Shown here: one piece after another, positions 47,331 to 59,859 of the stretch | Position numbering within the stretch: position 1 is the first letter of the stretch | How the letters are laid out: each line of letters opens with the position of its first letter | NCBI GenBank assembly: GCA_023525715.1 | Contig: CM042016.1 | Location: 83,016,882-83,080,881 of the forward strand | Direction: 5' to 3' | Length of the DNA: 64,000 bases | DNA from: Cichorium intybus | Lineage: Eukaryota > Streptophyta > Magnoliopsida > Asterales > Asteraceae | Translations under genes and position numbers: made by a program | The notes under the pieces: generated by a model | What the model was told of the DNA's origin: nothing | The model's database searches: none | What the model saw: only the letters and a program-made list of their open reading frames with translations

Positions 47331-49075
47331 GGACTATTGATGTAAAATTATTTGAAAGTCTTTTGATTTTGTAATTGAAAGATGTCAAACACATCATATT
47401 TGACATAAAAATTGAAAGATGCAAAAAACTTCAAGACAATTTATATAATTATTTGTAATTGAAACATGTCATTAGGTAAATATTGAAAGATGTCAAAATA
47501 ATGCAATTGACCTTTGTTTTTATAATTGAAAGATGCCAAAACACTGTAATTGAAAGACGAAAAACTATTGTCTTTGCTAATATAACTGATCATTTGTTTT
47601 TATAATTGAAATATGTCAAGACATTGAAAGACTACAAAATATGGCTTTTGCTTTTATAATTGGTCGTTTTTATGTTTGATTTTTACTATAAGTGGCAAAA
47701 CAATGCAGTTTGAGATTGTAACTAAAAATAATTTAAAACGAAAACAAAGATACAATGATAGTCATGGAGGTGAGGGTGGTGATGTTGCGTTTTTATTTAA
47801 ACTTGGTAAATTAAAAAATGTTGTTATACAATCCTATAGCTTATAATTATTATTATAGTCTAAATATGAACGTCGTTTTTATTTAAATTTTGCAATTCGA
47901 AATTTTGATTTATTATTATTATTACTTATATAATTATTATTACTTATAACTGTTATTATATTTTAACCTACAATTTTTCTAATTTGTGTTATACATCTTT
48001 ATGACTTTAGGGACTATTGATGTAAATTTATTTGAAAGAGACTTTTGATTTTGTAATTGAAAGATGTCAAACACGTCATAGTTGCCGTAAAATTTGAAAG
48101 ATGCCAAATACTTCACGACAATTTTTATCATCATTTGTATAAGAAACATGTCAATTACGTAAATATTGAAAGATGTCAAAATAAGGTAATTAATCGTTTG
48201 CTTTTATAACTGAAAGATGTCAAACCACTGTAATTGAAAAACGGAAAATTTTTGTCTTTGCTAATATAATTTATTGTTTGTTTTTATAATTGAAAGATGC
48301 CAAGACATTGAAAGACCGAAAAATATTGCTTTTGCTTTTATGATTGGTAGTTGTTATGTTTGATTGTTACTATAAGTGGCAAAACAATGCACTTCGAGAT
48401 TGTAACTCAAAAATAATTTAAAACCAAAACAAAGATACAATGATAGTCATGGAGGTAGTGATGTCTCGTTTCTATTTAAATGTCATAATTTGAAAAATGT
48501 TTTTATACAATCTTATAGCTTATAATTAATATTATAGTCTAAATATGAACGTCGTTATTATTAAATTTTGTAATTCGAAAATTTGATTTATTGTTATTAT
48601 TACTTATATAATATAACTATTATTATATTCTAACGTACAATTTTTCTAATTTGTGTTATATAATTTTATGATTTTAGGGACCATTGATGTAAAACTATTT
48701 GAAATAGTCTTTGATTTTGTAATTGAAAGATGTCAAACACATCATATTTGACATAAAAATTGAAAGATGGCAAATACTTCAAGACGATTTTTATCATTAT
48801 TTGAAACTGAAACATCTCAATTACGTACATATTGAAAGATGTCAAAATAAGGTAATTAATCGTTTGCTTTTATAACTGAAAGATGCCAAAACACTGTAAT
48901 TGAAAGACAGAAAACTATTGTCTTTGCTAATATAATTTATTGTTTGTTTTTATAATTGAAAGATGTCCAGACATTGAAAGACAAAAAAAATATTGTTTTT
49001 GCTTTTATAATTGGTCCTTGTTATATATGCTTGTTACTATAAGTGGCAAGACAATGTAATTCGAGATGGAAGAAT
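47331..49075. repeat. ~670-bp tandem repeat, about 2.6 copies
   Basis: Units start with TTAGGGACTATTGATGTAAA near 47331, 48006 and 48674 (TTAGGGACCATTG in the third) and the third is cut short near 49075. Each unit contains many shorter repeats of ATTGAAAGATGTCAAA, so the sequence has a hierarchical satellite-like structure. Confidence 0.88.
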
Positions 49076-49224
49076 TTCAGCAAACCAAATGCAGATTTCA
49101 TTATTCAGTAAAATTTGACAATAATACTTTGAAACCAAAGGCTTTCATCATTCTATATACGTCAATTGATCAAACGTCTAAAAGCCTATATAGACAATAA
49201 ATAGTTTTCACACTGAGCATTTAT

Positions 49225-49355
<131 letters not shown>

Positions 49356-49469
49356 GGAAACATTTAATATATTATTTAGATGTTATATGTTTGTAAGCCT
49401 TACCAAATTTTGTACTTTGATTTTTTCAATCCATTAGGTGTTTAGAAATCGTGAAAATTTAATGGTGTA

Positions 49470-49885
49470 GGTGCAAAATATGGCACGGTCTCTTGGGTAT
49501 GTGGTTCTTACTAAATGAACAAAGACAAAACCAAGTTGTTATGTGTCGAAAAAAAATTTATTATATGATCGGGATCGTGTGTTTAGAGGCCCGGAGACAT
49601 CCACCAGAAAAATACAGGTACAAGAAAAACAAATTGTCTAATCGAATTGTTTGCTTGTTACGATAAGTCACATGACGTTTGGAGGTTGGAAGTTAAAAAT
49701 GATCAACATAATCATGAACCCGCAATGTATATCGAGGGTCATCCGTTTGCAAGGCGGTTGACCCAAAATGAATAAAAAATGGTTGCATAAATGAGAATAA
49801 ATAATGTGCCCCCACGGGATATTGTATTGGCGTTGAAGAATCAAAATAAGAAGAACGTATCTACGGTAAAAACGATTTACAAGTT
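49470..49885 (+). pseudogene. Mutator-like transposase, FAR1-type N-terminal zinc-binding region
   Basis: The translation contains Asp-Val-Trp-Arg-Leu-Glu-Val-Lys-Asn-Asp and His-Asn-His-Glu-Pro, then Ala-Arg-Arg-Leu-Thr. This is the end of the WRKY/GCM1-like domain that starts plant MULE and FAR1 proteins. Stops and a frame change interrupt it. The reading is cut near 49885 by plastid sequence and resumes near 57500. Confidence 0.72.
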
Positions 49886-49904
49886 TTGCTTGGTCTACAC
49901 AGGA

Positions 49905-50037
49905 AACTTGAGTAAGGAGTAGATCTTTTGGAGTTTTCTAGAATTTGAAAGCGATAACTCCTTTCTTTTTCTTTTTTATTTGGTATACCTACTTGAGCCG
50001 GATGAAAGGAAACTTTCAAATCCGATTTTAAGGGGGG
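49905..50037 (+). other. Nuclear plastid insertion, rpoC1 intron 3' part (segment 1)
   Basis: GAGCCGGATGAAAGGAAACT and the following TCCGATTTTAAGGG are the domain V/VI end of the group II intron of chloroplast rpoC1. Interrupted by an LTR at 50038. Segments 2 and 3 are 55113-55164 and 56895-57495. Confidence 0.75.
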
Positions 50038-51637
50038 TGTAATGTCCCAAATTTCATAATAAATTTTTCATTTTAAAAACGATTCAAATACATAAAAAGA
50101 GTTGCCAAATAAATCCATCCAAACTGAAACTTAATATTTAAAAGATGTAAAAGCTTATTCAACAAAAACATTTACAAACATTATCCAGCGTAATAATTGA
50201 TTATCAAAACCTCAGATGCGGTACAGTCACGCCGTGCTCCAAGCTCAAGCCAGCAAATACCTGAAAAACAGTTAAGGTGAAAGAGTAAGCACAAAGCTTA
50301 GTGAGTTCCCCAAAATACCACACGATCCAATCCATTCATTCATTGGACTCTCGGGCTTGCTCCGAACGGTCCTTAATCAACTCATTCTTTAGACTCTCGA
50401 GCTTGCCCTAGAACGGTCCTTAATCAACTCATTCTTCAGTCGCCAGAACAAATATAACGAGTGTCACATACAAGCACAAAAGCCTAGGCATACAGTCTAA
50501 CTCATCAGCTTTCTATCATCAGCTCAACAGTCAATTAATGTAAGGCACACCTAGCTACCAAACATTACTACACTCTATAATTAAGTTACCTACGCATGTA
50601 ACTTCACCCATGGTATAGTGAGAAGACTCACCTGATCCGCAAAGCCAACAGCACTCCCCACGCGTGTCTTCAGATCCCGACAGCACGATCCTCCTAAAAA
50701 GGATAAACTCCACTTAGAACTTCCTAAACCCCAAACAGGATAAACCTCTAAGACCGATACCCCAAACCCTCAAGTTTGATTAAAAGTCAAATTGGTCATG
50801 AAGTTAACGGTCAAAGGTCAAAGTCAACAAAAGTCAACAGACACAATTAGCGCCGCTAACTCCCCTAGTTAGCGTCGACGCTAAGTATGAACAGTCTCAA
50901 AAGTCCATTAAGCTCTTGATCCATTCAGCCAAGGTCTTAATCCTTCTAGGGACCTTTCAAACAGTCCCCAAGTCCATAAAAATCCTAACTTTAACATCCA
51001 AACATAATCGTGCTAGCTCAAGAACAAGATCCAAGTCCAAAATGGTCCAAAACTTCAACTAAACCACCAAAGAGAGTTTGGCTTACTCTATAAACCAACT
51101 TAATGGTTCTACAATAGACCTTAAGGCATAAAGTTCCAAACTTTATGTCACACCACCAGACCACAATGGCGGAATCGTTGGAGGGTGGAACGTCACACAG
51201 TATCATAACCATTGCATACATTGAAACATAAGTAGATAAACAACCATCATACATTATAATTGGAAAGTTACATTGTTCAAACATTATTGTTTCAACCCAA
51301 TTACAGTATGATAACAAAATAAGTAAAAGAGACGTCTTCGCGTCTCATCCCAAGGATTAGACGTACCTGACTAATTATTACCTCAGAATACAAGTAATTT
51401 TGCAAGTGTCAACATTATGTGTGTGGGTTCATAAGATTTTTGTATGAGAAAATCCATAATCCCTTTTCCTTGTAAAAAAAAGATAGTGTTTGAAACTAGA
51501 AAATCCAATATTTTCTTATAAATAAGTGAAGTCTTAAAAACCCAAAGACCAAAAATGTATAAATATTTCTATACTTGAAAATAGTATAACGTAGTTTTGT
51601 TCTTGTATGAAACCATGTAAATACATGTTTGCTCGTA

Positions 51638-51977
51638 AACTAAATGTAGTTTTAATTCCATAAAACCCATATGTATAAGTAAAACCGTACTCATATTTGT
51701 ACCTTGATAAAATGTAGTTTTAATATCATAAAACTCGTATGTATAAGTAGAACCGTACTTATATTTGTACATTGATAAAATGAAGTTTTAATATCATAAA
51801 ACTCGTATGTATAAGTAGAACCGTACTTATATTTGTACCTTGATAAAATGTAGTTTTAATATCATAAAACTCATACGTATAAGTAAAACCGTATTTATAT
51901 TTGTACCTAGATAAAATGTGGTTTTAATTCCATAAAACCCGTATATATAAGTAAAACCATACTTATATTTTGTATAA
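51638..51977. repeat. 68-bp minisatellite, about five units, in LTR C
   Basis: GATAAAATGTAGTTTTAAT-like starts recur at 51706, 51774, 51842 and 51910, exactly 68 bp apart, with a partial unit before the first. The open frame on the minus strand here is repeat-driven. Confidence 0.93.
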
Positions 51978-52329
51978 AGCAACATGTAGTTTTATATTTA
52001 CATAAAACCATTTGATATATTTTCCCCAAACTCAGGATATTCGTTGTTGTTCGTGTGAGTTATTATAACATTGCTATGACCTAGTGGCCTGACACGACGT
52101 TCTTCAGGCGTCGCAATGTTAAGATATTTGTCATCCCAGACCTGCCGGTCTAGCTGTAGCCAGCAGCTTAGGTACAAGATTGTCAGTCCCGTATAGATCT
52201 ATACACAAGTATCTCGCTCATGAATGATTGGGGTTATAATCCAGGACTTAATGTGTACTTCTTTTAGTACTGTGAAGAAATGTTTCACATAAATACCCAA
52301 CGTGATGTTATCCTAGTTTGTACTGAAAT

Positions 52330-52595
52330 GAAAACCCTTTGTATTTGTAATTATCAAAATATACCCATGATAATTATAGTGTAAAACCTTGCTTGTAAAT
52401 GTGTTGAAAACTCCTTTGTATTTGTGATTATCAAAATGTCATGATAATCATAGTGTGTAAATGTTACTCAAAACCCCTTTACGTTTGTAATTATTAAATT
52501 GTCCATGATAATTATAGTATGTAAATGTACTAAAAACTTCTTTACGTTTGTAATTATCAAATTGTCCATGATAATTATAGTATATAATGATTATA
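52330..52595. repeat. ~65-77-bp minisatellite, about four units, in LTR C
   Basis: Units share TTTGTAATTATCAAA and CATGATAATTATAGT; starts near 52334, 52411, 52478 and 52543. Confidence 0.85.
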
Positions 52596-55112
52596 TATTT
52601 ATATAATTATCTTTAGTATTTCTGTCGTATCTTTGTCGTTCGTTCCATAAATTATACACATTATAATTTATATAAATGCTTTCGTTGTGTTAATGTATTT
52701 AAGCCTAAAAGATGTCAATGAGTTGAAATGTATAATTTCTTACATCTAAGGCACTAAATATACTAATAAGGTAGATTTAAAGTTTATCAACATATCATGG
52801 CAAGAAATTTATTTTAGTCATCTTACATAAGTGATGACAACATTTTAAATCTTGTCATTTTGTCAAAATGATGGTAATCTTCCCAAATGGTCGTTTTTCA
52901 TACACATTACTATGAATATAGTCATTTTTGTTTAAAATACCAACTTCCTTGTGAAAATGTCATTTCCCAAGTTTATTATGATGTTATAAGTCTAAATAGT
53001 CGTTATTACGTCAAAATGACGTTCTTTTATAAATAAGTAGTTTTGATGTGAAGATAATAACGACATATTTATTTAAACCATTTTACTCACGTAAACATTT
53101 ACATTTACATTTGTTTGTTGTACAACATCATATGATAAAAATGTTTTATGACTATTTTAGTAAAAATGTATTTCCATGTCTTTTGTCAAAAGATCATATA
53201 GTGTACCATATTTATGACCATTTCACCAACAAAGTAAATTATGAAGTTTTGTTGGTGACAAAAGTGTGTAAAAAGTCTTGCATGTTATTTTCTTAAACTA
53301 AGTATGTGTTTTAGTTTATTATAACATATTTTTGTGTCAAACACTTTTATATTAAAATAACCAAACATATGAACAAGTCATATCTCAAGAACAAAACATG
53401 TATGTTTAAGACTTGTATTCTCCCCCATAAAAACACTTAACAATAGTAGAAAAGTAGGGTATGAACTCGCCCTTGAAGCGTGATTTATAACAAATGAGCT
53501 CCGACTTGGGTTTGGACTTGAACTAACACTCCGAAAAATGAGGTTTTTAAGCAGCAACCGGTGGTCGACGGCGGCGGAGCGGCGGCGAGACGGTGGCTGG
53601 AGGTGGTGGACGGTGGCCGGAGGTGGTGTGGGAGGGGTGTTTGGGCTGATTTCAAGAGATAAAGAGAGAAGAGTTGGGAGATCTTGAAAGAATGAAGAGG
53701 TGGTGTATATATTTAAATGATATGGGGAGTATGGCTTATATTATTTGTTTAATATACACTTAAACTCATACACCTAGTGTTAGGGTGATGGTGGTAGGGG
53801 AGTGGTGGTGAGGCCGAAGGTTAGGGGGTGGGGGGTGTTTGTCTTTTATTATTTATACACTCAAGTTATATAAGGTGGGTGTTTTTATAAAACGCAGTAA
53901 AACGTTTTGCGTATTTTTATAAGTTTTCAGAGATTTAATTACTAATAATTATGTAAATCAATTTTATGCATAAAAATATTAGTAAACATCTATTTAGATT
54001 GATTCGTAATTCGTTAGGCGAAGATATACGTGTTTAAGCGCGGTATTCTTCCGAATACGCGATATTTGGCATTTTACCGGAAAATAAATCGGGCTATGAA
54101 ATTAAATAGTAGAAAATATTACGATTCATAATATGTGTTCTGTTATTTTATTTTTTATGTTTAAGGCACCACGTAATGTATTTTAGTGTTCAAATCCTGT
54201 GTACGTTTATTGTTCTCAGCGATTAACTGTTGTAACTTTCACATGCGAACTCTGTTTTCGATGTTCTATACGTCTATGGATTCGTGAGCACGAACACATA
54301 GTTTTATGAATATTATCAATACCAAAATAATATTTGTGTGATTATCGAATTTCTACGCTACGGTAATTTATTATCTGTATTTATAGCGTTTACCTGATAA
54401 TTGATTTCAACTAGCGTCTGTAGTATTATAATATCCAATAATACATCGTAAAGGTTATGAAAATTACCTTTCAACATGTTGACCTAATGTATGCTTCGGT
54501 TGACTTAAGTTGACTTTTGTTGACCAATTTTGACTATTGTCACACTTTATCCTTCTCAACCATGAACAATCATCAAAATGGACCATTACATCATTTCAAT
54601 CCACAGAAACCCACTAGAAACAACATAATAACCATAACAAAACATAAAGGTGGGAACTTTACTCATAATGGTCTAGAAAAATGCATATCTTTGAAGCTTC
54701 ACTCAAGAGAAACAACTTCTACCAATACCACCATCCTTCTAGCATCATCAAGGCTTCAAAAATCCATCCAAACACACCAAAAACATTAAAAACTCATTCC
54801 AGAAGTCTAGAGAGAGAGAGAGTATGAACGTTTTGGAAGCTAAAAAATGTGGTATGGCGACTGCCCTAGGGTTCCCAACCCTTAAATATGGCTCAAGCAT
54901 GAAAATCTAGGGTTTTGGCCCATTTTCAGTGGTTGGCGTCGCTAACTGCAGAACGTGCAAACCACGATGCGGCCAAACATTAGCGACGCTAATTCCAGTA
55001 TTAGCGCCGCTAACTGGATTTTTCCATATTTTCTTTAAAACTTAATCCTTTTAATCCCAAACTTGATTCCTTTAAGCCGCGAACTTTGAGTTTTCATGAT
55101 TAGGGTCTTACA

Positions 55113-55164
55113 GGGGGGAGATCATATCCCAATTTTTATTTTGCTAGGCCGATAGAGAAAAAAT
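55113..55164 (+). other. Nuclear plastid insertion, rpoC1 intron end (segment 2)
   Basis: Fifty-two bases between LTRs A and B (ATTTTGCTAGGCCGATAG and flanks) continue the chloroplast rpoC1 intron text of segment 1 and lead into the exon at 56895. Confidence 0.65.
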
Positions 55165-56894
55165 TGTAATACCCTAATCCCGAAAAGTCAAGTCTTGAGT
55201 TTTAAAGAGTCAAAGTGTAAAGCCCGGAACTAGGTATCGAGGAGATAGCGGAAAACTAGAAGACAAAGATGAGGAAAAGGAAAAAAGAAGGATTAGCATC
55301 GTTAATCCCAAGATTAGTGACGCTATTATGTTAAATCAGTGAAACAGTCGCGACAGTCTAGAAAAGATGCAAGTTGTTGGACATACTCAGGGATTAGCGA
55401 CGCTAACTTTCAGGTTAGCGCCGCTAATGTCGTTTGGGCGGGATAAAACCACATTTTCGTGGTTCAAAGTCATTTTCAAGAGTATAACTCGTTTGAGATA
55501 CATTTTTCTTCATTTCTAGCCCCTGGGAACACCTTAGAACATTCTCTCTAGCTTTCTCTTGTGTTCTTGATCCATGCTATGAAGTTGTGAAGGTTTTTGG
55601 AAGAGAAGAAGGAAGCAAGGTGCTAAGGAAGCTTGTGTGAACAAGAAGATCTGATTTCCTTAGGGCTCTGGACCATTGTAAGTGTTTAATCTCTGTCTTT
55701 TTAAGTATTTTGGGTGAAATTCGATTTGTAAGAGCTTCTTGAGACTATGATGGCTCCATTTCTTGGAATAAGGTGGGATTTAGGAACTAAGGGATGAGTG
55801 CTTCTTCCTTTAGCTTCTGAATCCATGAGAAAAACCTTAGCCTAGTCTTATTATGGTTTTGGATGAAGTTCAAGTTTGTTAATCTTCATTTTGGAACTAG
55901 ATTTGTCACCATGAGCTTGTTTGGCAGGGATTGGTGGATGGAATTCACGTTTTTATGAGTTAATGGACTGTTGGGGACAACCCCTGAAAGTTGTAGCTCC
56001 TCTCTTAATGGATTAAGCACTTAATGGAGATTTGGGCTGGACAGGGGAGTTAGCGGCGCTAACTTCGACTATTGACTTTAACCATTGACCGTTGACTTTT
56101 TGACCAAAAAGTCAAACTTGAGGGTTTTGGATGCCAGTCATATAGTTTTATCTTGTTTGGGATTTACGAAGTTCTAAGTGAGATTTACCCTTGTTAGGAA
56201 GTGCGTATTGTCGGGAGCTGAGGACACTCGCGTGGAGTACTTTCTAGCTTAAGGTCGCGAATCAGGTGAGTCTTCTCACTATACTATGGGTGATATTACA
56301 TGCGTAGATAGTCTTTATTACTTGTGTAATAATGTGATTATTTGTGCTTTACGTGTTTGCCGGCGAAAGCCGATGACGATGATTGCCAGCGAAAGTCGAT
56401 GACGATGATTGCCAGCGAAAGCCGATGACAATGTTTGCCGGCGAAAGCCGATGACGATGATTGCCGGTGAAATCCGATGACGATGTTTGCCAGCGAAAGC
56501 CGATGAGGATGATTTCCGGCAGATCGGAGCAAGCCCGAGAGTCACACGATGTTTACCGGCGGATCGGGCAAGCCCGAGAGCCAACGATGTTTTTATGTGA
56601 TGAATCGCATGATATTTTTGGGAAACTCACTAAGCTTTGTGCTTACCCTTTTACCCGAACTGTTTTTCAGGTAAATACAGGCTTGAGCTTGGAGCACGGC
56701 GCGACTGTACCTCATCTGAGGATTTCAACGATTAAGCCTTCCGCTGGTGAATGTTTGTAAATGTTTCTGCTAAATACGTTTTCATGTGGTTAAATACTAA
56801 GTTTTAATTCGAAGGGTTTTTATGTTGCAACTATTTTATTGTAATTAAGTTGTTTTTAAAACAAAAAATTTATTACGAAATTTGGGACGTTACA
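55165..56894 (+). mobile_element. Solo LTR B (1.73 kb), inverted relative of LTR A
   Basis: Starts TGTAATACCCTAATCCCGAA, ends TTTGGGACGTTACA. Flanks AAAAT (55160-55164) and AAAAC (56895-56899) match at four of five. No primer site follows, so it is a solo LTR. It carries TTAGCGNCGCTAA palindromes near 55393-55425 and 56049, and a 27-bp minisatellite absent from LTR A. Confidence 0.8.
56355..56519. repeat. 27-bp minisatellite, six units, in LTR B
   Basis: Repeats of TTGCCGGCGAAAGCCGATGA plus ACGATGA with few changes. It creates Arg/His/Ser-repeat frames on the minus strand that are not genes. Confidence 0.9.
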
Positions 56895-57495
56895 AAAACC
56901 TACTTTGTTACGATACGAGGTTTATTGGAATATGAAATCCAACCATGGAAATATAGGATCCCCATTTTTTTACTACCCGGAGCTTCGATACATTTCGAAA
57001 TCGAGAGATGTCTACCGGGGGAGGTTCTATCAGATAACAATTAGCCAATCTGCCGTTCAAAAAAAAAAACAATTAGCCAATCTAGATTTACGAACTTTTA
57101 TAGACTATTCATTGGTATAATGGAAAGAATCGGAGGAATTGGAACCCACAAGGAATGAATGGGAAGATCGAAAAGTTGGAAGAAGAAAAGATTTTTTGCT
57201 TAGACGCATGGAATTGGCTAAGCATTTTATTTGAACAAATATAGAACCAAAATGGATGGTTTTGTGTCTATTACTAGTTCTTCCTCCTGAGTTGAGACCA
57301 ATCTATTATATGGATGAGGATAAACCAGTGACCTCGGATATTAATGAAATCTATAGAAGAATTATCTATTGCAATAATATCTTACAGATCTATTAACAAC
57401 AAGTATAGCTACGCCAAAAGAATTAATAACATATCAGGAAAAATTGCTACAAGAAGTCGTGGATGCACTTCTTGATGATAGAATCTGTGGACAAT
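56895..57495 (+). pseudogene. rpoC1: Nuclear copy of plastid rpoC1 (RNA polymerase beta' subunit), second exon start
   Basis: Translation in changing frames reads the N-terminal part of the chloroplast RNA polymerase beta' chain, including Asn-Glu-Trp-Glu-Asp-Arg-Lys-Val-Gly-Arg-Arg-Lys and Val-Leu-Pro-Pro-Glu-Leu-Arg-Pro. Frame changes and stops show it is a decayed nuclear insertion. It follows the intron end in segments 1 and 2, so the source was plastid DNA, not spliced RNA. The right end, GTGGACA near 57492, joins the transposase. Confidence 0.88.
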
Positions 57496-57938
57496 TCGAA
57501 GAATGCGCGTGCGGAAAGAAGTCAAATGCAAGTTGTATTCGTATTTTTGCATTCAAAAGGATATATATTTGAGTATTGTATAAATGATACAACCAATGCA
57601 TTGGGGAATCTATTTTTTGTTCACCCGACATCATTGGAGATATGGCATGCATTTCCACAACTTATGATGATGGATGCCACCTACACGACTAACAAGTATG
57701 AAAATTTTATTTATTCATTAATTGTGATTAATGTTTTGCTATCATACTTTTTCTTTTATTAATAGGTATAACATGCATTTTTGGAGATTGTTGGTGTTAC
57801 TTCAACAAACACGACATTTTTCATTGGTTTCAAGTTCATGGATTAAGAAAATGAATCTAGTTACATATGGGCTTTAAATTGTCTTAAGACCATAATCGAT
57901 GGATATGATAACCCATGTGTGATTGTTACTAATAGAGT
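57496..57938 (+). pseudogene. Mutator-like transposase, catalytic region part 1
   Basis: Contains Leu-Phe-Phe-Val-His-Pro-Thr-Ser, Met-Met-Asp-Ala-Thr-Tyr (first catalytic Asp of the MULE DDE domain) and Phe-Leu-Glu-Ile-Val-Gly-Val-Thr-Ser after a frame change. Then comes Ile-Val-Thr-Asn-Arg, where the second catalytic Asp is replaced by Asn. Interrupted at 57939. Confidence 0.82.
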
Positions 57939-58775
57939 ATTTGTTGAAATAGTGTCAAAGGTTATAACTAATTAGTAATCACTTTCCATTAATAGTAGAC
58001 TCTTTTTTGGGTTGCACTCGGTAGTCCAAATATTATTAGAGTTAATTAAGAGAGAGAGACAAATAGTTTGTTAATTTGTCATTTGATGATAAATTAATTA
58101 GAAAGCTAGTTTGAAATTAATTGGAATTAATTTAAAAATAAATGGAATTAACTAAGAATTAATTTGGTATTAATTAAAAGTGAAGAGACTGAATATTAAT
58201 TGTCCAATAGTTGGACAAAGGGATATTCTTGAATCCAGGAGATAAGGGACGCAAATAAGAAGGGATAAGCCTTCCTGATTATTGTCCATGGCTAAGATAG
58301 GGAAGGAGATTTGAATTTGAGATAAGTTGGATTATTTAATTATTATTTATCTCTAAGTAATCTTCAGCTATAAATACCCCTCCTTAGCTCTTAGAAATTT
58401 TGTCCCACTCTTCAATCATTGTAGACTCAGAGTTTTTATCTTCTTTCTCAGCAGAACCTATAGTCCCTCTCTAGGGTTCTATATTAAGCTTTATTAAATA
58501 CCTAATTAATCTAATTATTTGGACTTATTAGGTGTGAACCATTAGAAGTATTCTCTTTTGGATAATACCTTCCTTAGCACTTGTGCAATTGTTATTCATC
58601 AAAGGTCTTCTAACAAACCGATTTTGTTCAATATTGGTTTTTCTTGATCCCTCTTGTAGTTGTTAATATCATTATGTAGGATCCTTGTAGGTTTTAGTAA
58701 TTGTTACTTGCCTTAGATTAATTTTGATTGTTTCTACTGCCATGGTAATTGAATCTAGGGTATATAAAGCCTATC
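57939..58775 (+). mobile_element. 837-bp LTR-like insertion in the transposase
   Basis: Flanked by AGAGT (57934-57938 and 58776-58780), which restores the transposase text across it. Contains CTATAAATACCCC near 58370 and a downstream CT-rich leader, as in LTR promoters. Its ends (ATTTGTTGAAAT, AAGCCTATC) are not clean TG...CA, so the class is uncertain. Confidence 0.55.
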
Positions 58776-58780
58776 AGAGT

Positions 58781-59480
58781 TAACATTGATGAATGCATGT
58801 GCAAAAGTATTCCCATCAGTCATTCAGATACTTTGTGGATAACACATATATCAAAGTATATCGAGTCATTACAAAAAAACGTTATAAGACAAATGATGAG
58901 TGGACATCCTTTATGAGAGATTGGAATACTTTAGTTGATTCATCAACATGGACAACATATTTGAGAAACTATGCACAACTTGAACCAATAGCAACATATC
59001 ATCCAAGTATTTTTTTAACATATTAATATGCATAATAATATGTTAACCATTTACTTGTTTAATCAGGTGTTTTTAATTATCTCAATCAAGTCTGGTTGGA
59101 TAAATACAAGGAAAAGTTTGTATCCGTTTGGACAAACCAAATTTTAAACTTTCACAACCACGCTAAAATTGAGTTGAGAGCTATCATGCAAAGCTAAAAA
59201 ATTTCTTGGATACACAACATGCCAACTTAAATAAAATTTTTAACCGTATTGAAAATATAGTGGCATCAAACATACAACAATAAAAGATATATTAAAAAAA
59301 ACCAAACTAAGTTAATGTGCCGATACAATATACCACATTTTAAAGGTTTGTTTGGAAAAGTTTCACACCATGCTTAGAAAAAATAAGACAAAAGTTGGCT
59401 CGGCCTGATGGACAAGAAATAATCGAGGACGATTGTGGTTATCAATTGCGTCGTAGTTGTGGGCTACATTGTGTGCACAA
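58781..59480 (+). pseudogene. Mutator-like transposase, part 2 and SWIM zinc finger
   Basis: Continues with Leu-Met-Asn-Ala-Cys-Ala-Lys-Val-Phe-Pro, a Trp-rich helical region (58900-58990) and Trp-Leu-Asp-Lys-Tyr-Lys-Glu-Lys-Phe-Val. A SWIM-like Cys...Cys-Gly-Leu-His-Cys-Val-His near 59430-59480 follows. Several stops and frame changes. Ends where a Copia 3' end is fused. Confidence 0.78.
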
Positions 59481-59837
59481 TCTTAAGAAGAAAGCAATAA
59501 ACCAAGGGGGAGATTGTTGGGGCCTATTTTGGTGGTTTATGCTTTATTACTTGTTTTGTTTATGTTTGGGCTTGCTTAGTTAGATATGAGTTTAGGCTAG
59601 TCTAGTATTGGGCTTGTTTTGTCCATTTAGTATAAATAGCCACTTGGTTTGCATGTTTAAGGGTTGGTCGGCCGAGTATCACATTGGGAGAAGTCTATAA
59701 CTCGTGTGATGATATTATATGTGTGATCATTGTACCAAACATTCAAGTAAATCAATACAAGTTCATTTGATCATCTTATTCATGTTTTCTAATCCATATT
59801 CATCTTTTCTTGACTGTGTATCAATTGGTTTTCCACA
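59481..59837 (+). mobile_element. Truncated Copia-type element: polypurine tract and 3' LTR
   Basis: About 34 bp of internal sequence ending CCAAGGGGGAGAT is followed by an LTR from TGTTGGGGCC (59515) to TTTTCCACA (59837), with TATAAATAGCC near 59629. The 5' part of the element is missing, and with it the transposase segment between the SWIM finger and the OTU-like domain. Confidence 0.7.
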
Positions 59838-59859
59838 TCAATTGAATATTTACATGATT

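Larger units (their letters stand above)
51146..54544. mobile_element. Solo LTR C (3.4 kb)
   Basis: Begins TGTCACACCACCAGACCACA, ends TTGTCACA, flanked by CTTTA (51141-51145 and 54545-54549). TGTCACACC starts are common in long plant Ty3 LTRs. It holds two minisatellites and a GC-rich GGTGG/GGCGG stretch at 53560-53640. No gene is inside. Confidence 0.85.
50038..55112 (-). mobile_element. Solo LTR A of a Ty3-type family (1.67 kb), split by solo LTR C
   Basis: In plus orientation it runs from TGTAATGTCCCAAATTTCAT to GATTAGGGTCTTACA, flanked by GGGGG (50033-50037 and 55113-55117). It is the inverted relative of LTR B at 55165: the block around 50200-50310 is complementary to that around 56610-56700. 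Excluding the inserted LTR C and its duplication it is 1671 bp. Palindromic TTAGCGNCGCTAA motifs occur at about 50849-50885 and 54935-55018. Confidence 0.8.

Noticed and set aside
53048..53296. 82-codon plus-strand frame
   Set aside because: Inside solo LTR C; no motif and not supported by composition.
54517..54789. 90-codon plus-strand frame
   Set aside because: Spans the right edge of solo LTR C and resumed LTR A; its start belongs to one repeat and its end to another.
56318..56584. Arg/His/Ser-repeat frames on the minus strand
   Set aside because: Generated by the 27-bp minisatellite in LTR B; open in two frames as expected of a repeat with period divisible by three.
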